Shown: positions 16,619 to 24,870 of the stretch, piece by piece | How positions within the stretch are numbered: the stretch's first letter is position 1 | How the letters are laid out: each line of letters starts with the position of its first letter | NCBI RefSeq assembly: GCF_937958655.1 | Contig: NZ_CALGNH010000025.1 | Span: 95,622-159,621 of the forward strand | Length of the DNA stretch: 64,000 nt | Direction of reading: 5' to 3' | Source: an uncultured Winogradskyella sp. | GTDB taxonomy: Bacteria > Bacteroidota > Bacteroidia > Flavobacteriales > Flavobacteriaceae | Made by a program: the position numbers and the translations under genes | The notes under the pieces: generated by a model | Databases searched by the model: none | The model's input: the letters and a program-made list of their open reading frames with translations, nothing else | What the model was told of the DNA's origin: nothing

Positions 16619-19378
16619 TTACTTTCTTTGATTGTTTTTGGTTTTATCAAAAACATAATCTATGACTTGCTGATGTCTAATTTTTGAACGGACCGAACTA
16701 CCTGCGGCAGGTGCTCCATAAGGTCTTCTACTTGCAGCTCTCCATTGTCTTGCATCTTTAAAATGCATTAGCATATGACTATAAGCTCCCATATTCCTTG
16801 GCTCCTCTTGTGCCCAGACGATATCATCCGCATTTTTATACGTTTTTATAACTGCTTTGATTTGGTCTACTGGCACCGGAAATAATTGTTCTATCCTAAC
16901 AAGAGCCACATCATATCTTCCTAACTCTTCTTGCTTTTCTAGTAAATCATAGTAAAATTTACCAGTTACAAAAACTAGGGTTTTTATTTTGTCTTTCTTC
17001 GCATTAACATCATCAATCAGCATCTGAAAACTTCCATTTGCAAATTCTTCAACTGTAGAAATTACCTTAGGATGACGTAACAAACTCTTAGGTGTAAAAA
17101 CAATTAAAGGCTTTCTGTAATTAGCTTTCATTTGCTTACGTAACAAATGGAACATGTTGGCGGGAGTTGTACAATCCGCTACAAACATATTATCCTTTGC
17201 GCATACTTGTAAATAACGTTCCATACGACCAGAAGAGTGCTCTGCACCTTGACCCTCGTAACCATGAGGCAGTAGCATTACTAAACCATTAGATGTTTTC
17301 CATTTGTCTTCACCTGATGATATGTATTGATCTATCATAATTTGGGCTCCATTACTAAAGTCGCCAAATTGAGCTTCCCAAATAGTTAATGTATTAGGGC
17401 TTGCCATGGAATAACCATAATCAAATCCTACAACACCATATTCTGAAAGCAAGGAATTAAAGACATTAAACTGCCCTTGATTTTCTGAAACATTTTTCAG
17501 TAATATTATTTCTTCCTCACTATCTTCTACTTTGACCACAGCATGTCTATGAGAAAATGTACCACGCTCTACATCTTGCCCAGATATTCTTACATTATAG
17601 CCTTCTTGTAAAAGTGAACCGTAGGCCAAATGTTCTGCCATAGCCCAATCTAACCGGTCTTCATCAAACATTTTTTGACGAGACTCTACCAAACGCTGAA
17701 TTTTTCTAATAAATTTTTTATCCTCTGGAAGATTAGAAATAACCCTTGTTATAGCTTTTAAAACCTGTTTAGACACTTTAGTATCTACAGGTTTCATCAT
17801 TTCATGTTCATCTACACGGTCAAAATCTTTCCACTGCTCGTGCATAAATGGCGAAATAACTGTCTTTTCAATTTTACGAGAATCTTCAAGTTTTTCTTCT
17901 AATTTTTCCTTGTACTCTTTTTCAATTTTAGAAACATAAGACGCTTCTATAATACCTTCTGCTATAAGACGATCTGCATAAATATCCCTTGGATTTTTGT
18001 GCTTTGCTATAGCTTTATATAATAAAGGTTGTGTAAATTTTGGCTCATCACCTTCGTTATGACCATATTTTCTATAACCTAATAAGTCTATAAAAACATC
18101 GCGCTTAAATTTCATTCTAAAATGTAACGCAAATAACGTGGCATGTACTACAGACTCAGCATCATCAGCATTTACGTGTAGTACAGGCGACAAGGTAACC
18201 TTGCCTACATCTGTACAATAGGTACTTGAGCGGCCATCTAAATAATTGGTTGTAAATCCTATTTGGTTATTAACAACAATATGTACTGTACCGTTGGTCT
18301 TATAGCCATCTAATTGCGCCATTTGCACAATTTCATATACTAAACCTTGCCCTGCAATTGCAGCATCACCATGCACAACAATTGGTAGAACCTGAGACGC
18401 ATCCTCTATTTCTGCTTTATCTTGTTTTGCCCGAGAAATTCCTTCTACAACAGCACCAACGGTTTCTAAGTGCGAAGGATTTGGAGCAATACTTAAGTTT
18501 ATTTTTTTACCTGCATCAGTTTCGCGATCACTGGTCCAGCCTAAATGGTATTTTACATCACCATCAAATACCTTTTCTTCATAGTCTTTACCGTCAAACT
18601 CGCTAAAAATATCTTTGGCCGATTTGCCAAATATATTAGTTAAGGTACTTAAACGTCCACGGTGCGCCATACCCATAACAAATTCCTTAACTCCATAATC
18701 TGCAGCAGTTTCTATCATAGCATCTAAAGCAGGAATTAAAGACTCATTACCCTCTAATGAAAAACGTTTTTGACCTACGTATTTTGTGTGTAAGAAATTC
18801 TCAAACGATACGGCTTCGTTTAATTTTTTAAGAATATTCTTTTTCTGATTTGGCGAAAACTGAGGATGATTATCATTGACATTCAACTTATTCTGAATCC
18901 AATCAATTTCTTCTGGTTTTCTTATATACATATATTCTACACCTATAGAATCGCAATATATACGCTCTAAATGATCGATAATGTTTTGCAATGTTGCAGT
19001 ACCTAAGCCTATAATCTCACCAGCAGAAAATGTGGTTTGCAAATCGCTCTGAGACAAACCAAAATGCTGAATCTCTAGTGTTGGAGCATATTTTCGTCTT
19101 GCTCTTACAGGATTTGTCTTTGTAAATAAATGCCCTCTACTTCTGTAACCATCTATGAGTTTTACAACCTGAAATTCTTTTTGTAATTGTTCTGGTATTT
19201 GTGTAGAAACCCCATCTACAATAGCGCCATCCATTCCGTAATTTTCTGAGCCAAAATCGTAACCTTGGAAAAAGGCGCGCCAACTAGGCTCTACAGAATC
19301 AGGATTTTTTAGATATTGTTCGTATAAGTCAGCAAAATATGCTGTATGTGCTGCGTTGAGAAAGGAATATTTATCCAT
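16619..19378 (-). CDS. odhA: 2-oxoglutarate dehydrogenase E1 component
   Basis: The 919-residue thiamine-diphosphate enzyme decarboxylates 2-oxoglutarate in the TCA cycle. The N-terminus (SFLNAAHTAYFADLYEQYL, PSWRAFFQGYDF) is the usual E2-binding leader. The ThDP-binding half has HRGRLSTLTNIFGK and GDAAIAGQGLVYEIVQMAQL, with the catalytic His segment SPNPSHLE represented by IAPNPSHLETVGAVVEG. The transketolase-like half has LLPHGYEGQGAEHSSGRMERYLQ in two parts. Length is normal. It is upstream of odhB in the same direction, and the pair is probably an operon. Confidence 0.95.
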   Translation of the reverse strand: MDKYSFLNAAHTAYFADLYEQYLKNPDSVEPSWRAFFQGYDFGSENYGMDGAIVDGVSTQIPEQLQKEFQVVKLIDGYRSRGHLFTKTNPVRARRKYAPTLEIQHFGLSQSDLQTTFSAGEIIGLGTATLQNIIDHLERIYCDSIGVEYMYIRKPEEIDWIQNKLNVNDNHPQFSPNQKKNILKKLNEAVSFENFLHTKYVGQKRFSLEGNESLIPALDAMIETAADYGVKEFVMGMAHRGRLSTLTNIFGKSAKDIFSEFDGKDYEEKVFDGDVKYHLGWTSDRETDAGKKINLSIAPNPSHLETVGAVVEGISRAKQDKAEIEDASQVLPIVVHGDAAIAGQGLVYEIVQMAQLDGYKTNGTVHIVVNNQIGFTTNYLDGRSSTYCTDVGKVTLSPVLHVNADDAESVVHATLFALHFRMKFKRDVFIDLLGYRKYGHNEGDEPKFTQPLLYKAIAKHKNPRDIYADRLIAEGIIEASYVSKIEKEYKEKLEEKLEDSRKIEKTVISPFMHEQWKDFDRVDEHEMMKPVDTKVSKQVLKAITRVISNLPEDKKFIRKIQRLVESRQKMFDEDRLDWAMAEHLAYGSLLQEGYNVRISGQDVERGTFSHRHAVVKVEDSEEEIILLKNVSENQGQFNVFNSLLSEYGVVGFDYGYSMASPNTLTIWEAQFGDFSNGAQIMIDQYISSGEDKWKTSNGLVMLLPHGYEGQGAEHSSGRMERYLQVCAKDNMFVADCTTPANMFHLLRKQMKANYRKPLIVFTPKSLLRHPKVISTVEEFANGSFQMLIDDVNAKKDKIKTLVFVTGKFYYDLLEKQEELGRYDVALVRIEQLFPVPVDQIKAVIKTYKNADDIVWAQEEPRNMGAYSHMLMHFKDARQWRAASRRPYGAPAAGSSVRSKIRHQQVIDYVFDKTKNNQRK

Positions 19379-19492
19379 TATTTTTTATGAGACGTTGTCG
19401 TTTCAACAAAATTTCTTCAAAAATACAACTTTTAACAAAAATAGTTCAGCTTTTAGTATATTTATAACGATTAGAAATCAACCTTTATTGAT

Positions 19493-20038
19493 ATGAAAAA
19501 AATAAGCACATACCGCAACAGATTAATTAAAATAACAGTGCTTTTTGCACTTGTATTTGTAGATGTCTCAATGGCACAAACCGATGATCTTCAATCTAAT
19601 AATTTCTGGCAAAACGTACAGTTTGGCGGTGGTATTGGTTTAAACTTTGGTAATGGCTTTTTTAATGGATCACTTTCTCCGGTAGCCATTTATAACTTCA
19701 ACCCTTATTTTTCAGCAGGTTTAGGGCTTACCGGAAGTTATAGTAGCCAGCGTAATTTTTTTAAATCTACGATTTTAGGTGGAAATGTACTTGCGCTTGC
19801 AAACCCTTATTCTCAAGTTCAGCTCTCTGCAGAGTTTGAACAGGTTAACGTTAATACCAATTTTGATTCGCAATTTGTTAGCAATGCCGATAATAATTTT
19901 TGGGCTAATGCTTTATTCTTAGGCGTCGGTTACAGATCTGGAAATGTTATTTTCGGAATTCGTTATGATGTCTTATATGATGAAGACAAAAGTATTTATG
20001 CCGATCCTTTTATGCCTTTTGTTAGGTTTTGGTTTTAG
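19493..20038 (+). CDS. Conserved secreted/outer-membrane beta-barrel-like protein next to odhA
   Basis: This 181-residue protein has a signal peptide (ITVLFALVFVDVSMAQ, about residues 14-29) and then Gly- and aromatic-rich strands (FGGGIGLNFGNGFFNG, SAGLGLTGSYSSQ, FLGVGYRSGNVIFGIRYD), ending in FVRFWF, a typical barrel terminus. Related proteins in flavobacterial genomes have, as I recall, been labelled alpha-ketoglutarate decarboxylase because of this position beside odhA; nothing in the sequence supports an enzyme. It is divergent from odhA, and its 3' end meets a long inverted repeat. Confidence 0.75.
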   Translation: MKKISTYRNRLIKITVLFALVFVDVSMAQTDDLQSNNFWQNVQFGGGIGLNFGNGFFNGSLSPVAIYNFNPYFSAGLGLTGSYSSQRNFFKSTILGGNVLALANPYSQVQLSAEFEQVNVNTNFDSQFVSNADNNFWANALFLGVGYRSGNVIFGIRYDVLYDEDKSIYADPFMPFVRFWF

Positions 20039-20187
20039 GCAGCCCATCCTAGCCTTCCTAGAGGGAAGGAACCCTAACTCGGATGTTATCCTTAAAACGA
20101 TTATTTTGAAATATTTGGTCGTGTTATCTATAAATCACTTATTAAGTAATGCTTTCCCTTACCTCTAGAAAGGGTTAGGGATGGGCT
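20039..20187. repeat. Inverted-repeat-bounded intergenic element (MITE-like)
   Basis: The ends AGCCCATCC-TAGCCTTCCTAG (from 20041) and, reversed, AGCCCATCCCTAACCCTTTC (ending 20187) form an imperfect terminal inverted repeat around an AT-rich core of about 80 bp. Each end folds on itself (CCTTCCtagagGGAAGG at 20053-20069). There is no coding frame. The right end provides the last codons and stop of the convergent gene at 20175. It may also act as a terminator for both flanking genes. Confidence 0.65.
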
Positions 20188-20519
20188 TTATACCACACCT
20201 TTTGCCACTCGCGTTGCAAAATTAAAAAGGTAACATCCTCAGATAATCTTGCGGTATTCTCAGTCTTTAAAGCACGTACTTTTACTTCTGGTAGGTCAAC
20301 CTGATATAGTAGGTTTAAATAATCAGAAAATTTATTTAGAATAAGATGAAATACAGTCTCTTGCAATACCAGCTTTAGACTTGTTGGCAAGGTTTCTTTA
20401 TTAAATTCTAAATCAATATTTGCTAAATACATATCTTTATTAAGTTGAAGAATCAGTTTTTTATATAGTTGAAGTTGGTTTGCTTCGGCAATAAGATCTT
20501 CAAAATTATTAGGTAGCAT
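20175..20519 (-). CDS. Conserved hypothetical protein downstream of polyprenyl synthetase
   Basis: The 114-residue protein is mostly helical and Leu-rich with no signal or membrane segment; I recognise no domain. Its ATG overlaps the stop of the polyprenyl synthetase gene (TAATG), so translation is coupled. The last four residues and the stop come from the inverted repeat at 20039-20187, which suggests that insertion of the element replaced the original C-terminus. Confidence 0.7.
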   Translation of the reverse strand: MLPNNFEDLIAEANQLQLYKKLILQLNKDMYLANIDLEFNKETLPTSLKLVLQETVFHLILNKFSDYLNLLYQVDLPEVKVRALKTENTARLSEDVTFLILQREWQKVWYKAHP

Positions 20520-21493
20520 TACACCGGTCTATTCATTAGTTGTTGACCAAATGTTTTTAACACTTGCTTTTTATCTTCAGAAATATTTAAGGTTTCTAAA
20601 ACCAAAAATGCTTTTTTAGTATAAGCTTCAACAGCATTTTTAGTCGCTTCTGATGCACCAGAATCAATAAAAAGTGCTTTAACCTTTTTAACCTTATCAT
20701 CACTTGAGAGTGCATTATTGGTAATAGTACTTACTAAATTTTGTTGTTGCAATTCAGTTCCTAATTCTAAGGTTTTAATGTACAGATATGTCTTTTTATG
20801 TTCTAGTATGTCACCACCAACTTGTTTTCCAAAAGTTTCAGGATTTCCAAAAGCATCAAGATAATCGTCTTGTAATTGAAAGGCAATACCTAAATAGCGT
20901 CCAAAATCATAAATAGCATTTTGATTCTCTACCGAAGCCTTGGCTACAATGGCACCCATTTTCATTGCTGCACCAACTAAAACAGCTGTTTTGTATTCTA
21001 TCATTTTAAGATAGTCTGGTATGGCAACATTGTTTCGGGTTTCAAAATCAATGTCGTATTGCTGGCCTTCACAAACCTCTAAAGCGATTTTACTAAATAA
21101 TTTTGCTAAGGCTTTAAAAGTCGTTGGTTCATAATTTTCTAATAACTGATAAGCTAAAATGAGCATAGCATCTCCCGAAAGTATCCCTGTGTTTACGTCC
21201 CATTTTTCATGAACCGTTGCTTTACCTCGTCGCAATGGTGCATCATCCATAATATCGTCATGAATCAGAGAAAAATTATGAAACACCTCTACAGATAATG
21301 CCGCATTCATAGCGTCTTTGGCGTTTCCGTCAAAAATTTCAGCAGTCATTAAAGTTAATACTGGCCTTAGGCGTTTTCCACCAAGTTTTAAAATATAATT
21401 AACCGGTTGGTATAGATTTTTAGGTTCTTTTTCAACTGCAAAATCTCTTAGATATGTTATAAAAGATTTTTGGTAAGCTTCAATGTTTTGCAT
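20519..21493 (-). CDS. Polyprenyl diphosphate synthase (trans, farnesyl/geranylgeranyl or longer)
   Basis: The 324-residue protein has both Asp-rich motifs of trans-prenyltransferases: LIHDDIMDDAPLRRG near residue 76, with the basic RRG that binds the allyl diphosphate, and QLQDDYLDAFG near residue 208, which bind Mg and diphosphate. KLGGKRLRP at about 33-41 is the other conserved substrate-binding region. Chain length of the product cannot be fixed from the motif alone; it may be a precursor for quinones, carotenoids or undecaprenyl chains. Co-translated with the next gene. Confidence 0.92.
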   Translation of the reverse strand: MQNIEAYQKSFITYLRDFAVEKEPKNLYQPVNYILKLGGKRLRPVLTLMTAEIFDGNAKDAMNAALSVEVFHNFSLIHDDIMDDAPLRRGKATVHEKWDVNTGILSGDAMLILAYQLLENYEPTTFKALAKLFSKIALEVCEGQQYDIDFETRNNVAIPDYLKMIEYKTAVLVGAAMKMGAIVAKASVENQNAIYDFGRYLGIAFQLQDDYLDAFGNPETFGKQVGGDILEHKKTYLYIKTLELGTELQQQNLVSTITNNALSSDDKVKKVKALFIDSGASEATKNAVEAYTKKAFLVLETLNISEDKKQVLKTFGQQLMNRPV

Positions 21494-21510
21494 AAAGCAA
21501 AAATAGTTGA

Positions 21511-21565
21511 ATTCTGCTTAAAGACCTACAAGGTTTTAAAAACCTCACAGGTCTTTAAGTAGAAT
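21511..21565. repeat. 55-bp palindromic repeat upstream of the polyprenyl synthetase
   Basis: ATTCTGCTTAAAGACCT and AGGTCTTTAAGTAGAAT pair with one mismatch, and an inner AAGG/CCTC-type stem surrounds a short loop. It resembles the widespread flavobacterial element with GACCTGTGAGGTTTT. It separates the divergent synthetase and TetR promoters. Confidence 0.75.
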
Positions 21566-21584
21566 GTTAAATAAATATTAAAAC

Positions 21585-21618
21585 TTTGGAAACTTTTTTT
21601 GTTTTTAAAGTTTCCAAA
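21585..21618. promoter_or_regulatory. Perfect 12-bp inverted repeat: candidate TetR operator
   Basis: TTTGGAAACTTT (21585-21596) and AAAGTTTCCAAA (21607-21618) are exact reverse complements with a 10-base spacer. The spacer contains the -33 TTTG of the efflux promoter, and the right arm ends two bases before the -7 box. The site is about 80 bp before the TetR start codon. Binding would block the promoter, the usual autoregulation of TetR efflux operons. Confidence 0.75.
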
Positions 21619-21628
21619 TATACATTTG
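21598..21628 (+). promoter_or_regulatory. Promoter of the tetR-tolC-MFP-RND operon
   Basis: -33 TTTG (21598-21601) and -7 TACATTTG (21621-21628) are 19 bases apart, the Bacteroidota consensus. The next element downstream is the TetR gene, and there is no other good promoter before the RND genes. Confidence 0.75.
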
Positions 21629-21695
21629 CAGCCTAAATAATAAGTTATACTATTTCTAAAAGAAAATGAGATGTCCGTTTACGAGGACCGTTAAT

Positions 21696-22301
21696 ATGAG
21701 AGAAAAAATTATACTAAAATCCACAGAGCTATTTCTTACACTGGGCTTTAAAAGTGTAACTATGGACGATATTGCCAATGAACTAGGTATGTCTAAAAAG
21801 ACCATTTATGTTCATTTTAGCAATAAAACTAAACTCGTTGAAGCTGTAACATTTCATCTTTTTGATACTATTTGTGACGGTATTGATACCATTTGCGAAA
21901 ATGCACCTGACCCAATTGAAGAGTTGTATTCTATTAAAATGTTTGTGATGCAACATTTAAAAGATGAAAAGACCTCGCCTCAATATCAGCTAAAAAAATA
22001 TTATCCTCAGATACATAATCAACTAAAGTTTAAGCAATTTGAAAAAATGCACGGTTCGGTACAAGAGAGTTTACAACAAGGGGTTGAAACAGGTGTCTTT
22101 AGGGACAACATAGACATTAACTTTATTTCTAGAATGTACTTTACAGGCATGACAGGTATTAAGGATAATATGTTTTTTCCACCAGAAGAGTTTCAGATGG
22201 CATACCTTATGGAAAGTTATTTAGAATATCACTTACGTGCCATTGTCACAGAGAAGGGCTTTAAGATATTAAATCAATTTATAACAAACAATCAATCATA
22301 A
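21696..22301 (+). CDS. TetR/AcrR family transcriptional regulator of the efflux operon
   Basis: The start is taken at ATG 21696 (MREKIILKSTELF), the usual TetR N-terminus, giving 201 residues; ATG 21666 would add ten residues not typical of the family. The helix-turn-helix is residues about 22-42 (VTMDDIANELGMSKKTIYVHF). The C-terminal domain binds an unidentified ligand. It is 7 bp from the TolC gene, first in the operon, and carries a perfect inverted-repeat operator in front of it. Confidence 0.92.
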   Translation: MREKIILKSTELFLTLGFKSVTMDDIANELGMSKKTIYVHFSNKTKLVEAVTFHLFDTICDGIDTICENAPDPIEELYSIKMFVMQHLKDEKTSPQYQLKKYYPQIHNQLKFKQFEKMHGSVQESLQQGVETGVFRDNIDINFISRMYFTGMTGIKDNMFFPPEEFQMAYLMESYLEYHLRAIVTEKGFKILNQFITNNQS

Positions 22302-22308
22302 GCAACCA

Positions 22309-23652
22309 ATGAAAAACCTATTAATTTTCATTTTTTTAATGTGTTTCAGTTTTAGCTATAGCCAAGACACACCAACTAGTTTCACATTGCAAGAAGCTAT
22401 AGACTACGCCTTAAAAAACAACAGAACCGCTAAAAATGCAGCTCGCGATATTGAAGCTGCTAAAAAGCAAAAATGGGAAACAACCGCTACAGGTTTACCA
22501 CAACTTAACGCGAGTATTAATTATCAAAACTTTTTAAAACAACAGATTTCTTTAGTACCAGCAGAATTCTTTGGTGGTGAACCAGGTGAATTTGCCGAAG
22601 TTATTTTTGGCACCCAACAAAATGTAAATGCTACAGCCACACTTAGTCAATTACTTTTCGATGGTTCCTATTTGGTTGGCTTACAATCTGCCAAAGTGTT
22701 TTTAGAAATCTCTGAAAACGCCAAAAACAAAACAGATTTACAGGTTAGAAAGGCGGTAATTAATGCTTATGGCAATGTTTTACTCGCTGAGGAAAGTATA
22801 AAAATCTTTGAAAAGAACATTTCTATTTTAGAAAAAAACCTAGACGAAACCACAAAGATTTATGAAAACGGTTTGGGTGAAGAAGAAAGTATAGAACAAC
22901 TTCAAATCACCTTATCTAACGTAAAAAGCGGTTTTAATAATGCCGTACGCCTAAGAAGCATAGCATACCAAATGTTTAATATCACTATAGGTATAGACTA
23001 CAATACCAATGTTACTTTAGCAGAAAATCTTGAGCAACTTGCACAAAAAAATATTGCCTTAAACGTTTTAGAGCAAGACAATGACGTTGCCAACACTATA
23101 GATTATAAAATTGCCGCAAATGATAAAACGGCAAAAGCGTTACTACTAAAGTTAGAAAAAAGTAAAGCACTACCAAGATTAAGTGCCTTTTTAAATGGTG
23201 GTTATTTAGGTTTTAGTGACGCGTTTACATTTTTTAATCGCAATCAAAACTGGGCAGGATTTTCTGCTTTTGGTTTAAATATAGACATCCCAATTTTTAG
23301 CTCTGGTGGCAGAAATGCAGCCACCCAACGTGCCAAAATTAATCTCGAAAAATCTATAGACAATCTTACAGAAACCGAGCAGATGTTAAAACTACAGATT
23401 GAAACTGCAAAAAGCAACTACAAGTTTGCTACTGAAGACTACAATAATAAAAAAGAAAATCTTGCTTTGGCAGAACGTATTGAATCTAAAAATCAGACCA
23501 AATTTTTTGAAGGCATAGGTTCAAGTTTTGAGTTAAGACAAGCACAAACGCAACTCTACGCTGCGCAACAAGAATTATTACAAGCCTTGTTAGATGTCGT
23601 AAATTCTAAAGCAGAGCTAGAAACAATAACTAACAACATTTCAGCCAACTAA
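22309..23652 (+). CDS. TolC family outer membrane efflux protein
   Basis: The 447-residue protein has a signal peptide (MKNLLIFIFLMCFSFSYSQ) and two structural repeats of the outer-membrane efflux type, each starting with LQEAIDYALKNN- or LAERIES-like segments and long coiled-coil helices (about 140-230 and 340-430). As a trimer it forms the outer-membrane exit duct of the tripartite pump with the two following genes. Confidence 0.92.
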   Translation: MKNLLIFIFLMCFSFSYSQDTPTSFTLQEAIDYALKNNRTAKNAARDIEAAKKQKWETTATGLPQLNASINYQNFLKQQISLVPAEFFGGEPGEFAEVIFGTQQNVNATATLSQLLFDGSYLVGLQSAKVFLEISENAKNKTDLQVRKAVINAYGNVLLAEESIKIFEKNISILEKNLDETTKIYENGLGEEESIEQLQITLSNVKSGFNNAVRLRSIAYQMFNITIGIDYNTNVTLAENLEQLAQKNIALNVLEQDNDVANTIDYKIAANDKTAKALLLKLEKSKALPRLSAFLNGGYLGFSDAFTFFNRNQNWAGFSAFGLNIDIPIFSSGGRNAATQRAKINLEKSIDNLTETEQMLKLQIETAKSNYKFATEDYNNKKENLALAERIESKNQTKFFEGIGSSFELRQAQTQLYAAQQELLQALLDVVNSKAELETITNNISAN

Positions 23653-23679
23653 TCAATCAAAAATTAAAACATTTTTAAA

Positions 23680-24870
23680 ATGAAAAACATACTAAAACTA
23701 ACCCTTGTTTCCTTATTATTCCTTGCTTGCAATGGTGATAAAAAACAAACTGTAGACAGCGTTATTGAAAGTAATAGTCTAGAAGACATAAGAAAAAAAC
23801 GCGAAGAAATTGTAAATAAACAGCAAGAAATTGCAGCACAATTAAAGCGTTTAGATGAAAAAATAACAAGTTTAGACACCACCAAAAACATACCGCTTGT
23901 AACGAGCTTTAAAGCTCAAAAAGAAGTTTTTACACATTATGTAGAATTGCAAGGCAGTGTAAGTACAAAAAACAACTTGGTACTATATCCAGAATTCTCT
24001 GGGATTTTAACACGTGTGTACGTTAAAGAGGGGCAAAACGTAAGTAAAGGACAGACACTTGCTAAGATTGATGATGGCGGATTAAGCCAACAATTAGCGC
24101 AGTTAGAAATTAAGGCGAATTTAGCCAAAACTACTTTTGATAGACAAGAGCGTCTATGGAATCAAAAAATTGGTAGTGAGATACAATACTTACAAGCAAA
24201 ATCTAACTACGAAGCGCAAATACAAGCGATTAACCAATTAAAACAACAAATTGGCAAAACCTATGTTAGAGCGCCATTTTCGGGAACTATTGACGACGTT
24301 ATTACCGAACAGGGTAGTGTTGTTGGTGCCGGACAATCACCAATATTACGTATTGTAAACTTAAATGATATGTATATTGAAACTGCTGTTCCAGAACGCT
24401 ATATTACAGATGTTACTGAAGGGAAAAATGTAGAGGTTGTGTTTCCTGTTCTCAATAAAAAAATTGAAGCTCAGGTGCGCCAAGCAGGTAATTTTATAAA
24501 TCCTACCAACAGAACATTTAATGTAGAAATTGCAGTACCAAATAAAGACAAAAGCATAAAACCTAATTTAACGGCACGTCTAAAAATTAATGATTACACA
24601 AACCAAAACGCCATTTTAATACCTCAAAGTATTATATCAGAAAATGCTGAAGGAGAGCAATATGTTTATATAATCACCAACAAAAATTCAGATAACGAAG
24701 GAGAAGCCAAACGTGTTATAATTACTACCGGAAAAACACAAGGAGATGTTATTGAAGTTTTAGAAGGCCTTAACGGAAATTCTGAAATTATAAAAGAAGG
24801 TGCGCGTAGTGTAAGAAATGGGCAAACAGTAGAAGTTATTAACTATAAAGAAGATAACGATGGAGCGTAA
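23680..24870 (+). CDS. Efflux RND transporter periplasmic adaptor subunit (lipoprotein)
   Basis: The 396-residue protein has a lipobox at residues 13-17 (LFLAC, acylated Cys17). A Lys/Glu-rich coiled coil (about 30-70) is followed by the barrel-sandwich half-motifs (LTRVYVKEGQNVSKGQTLAKID, about 108-129, and YVRAPFSGTIDDVITEQG, about 202-219), a beta-barrel domain and a membrane-proximal domain. It bridges the RND pump and TolC in the periplasm. Its 3' end overlaps the RND gene by 11 bp. Confidence 0.92.
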   Translation: MKNILKLTLVSLLFLACNGDKKQTVDSVIESNSLEDIRKKREEIVNKQQEIAAQLKRLDEKITSLDTTKNIPLVTSFKAQKEVFTHYVELQGSVSTKNNLVLYPEFSGILTRVYVKEGQNVSKGQTLAKIDDGGLSQQLAQLEIKANLAKTTFDRQERLWNQKIGSEIQYLQAKSNYEAQIQAINQLKQQIGKTYVRAPFSGTIDDVITEQGSVVGAGQSPILRIVNLNDMYIETAVPERYITDVTEGKNVEVVFPVLNKKIEAQVRQAGNFINPTNRTFNVEIAVPNKDKSIKPNLTARLKINDYTNQNAILIPQSIISENAEGEQYVYIITNKNSDNEGEAKRVIITTGKTQGDVIEVLEGLNGNSEIIKEGARSVRNGQTVEVINYKEDNDGA

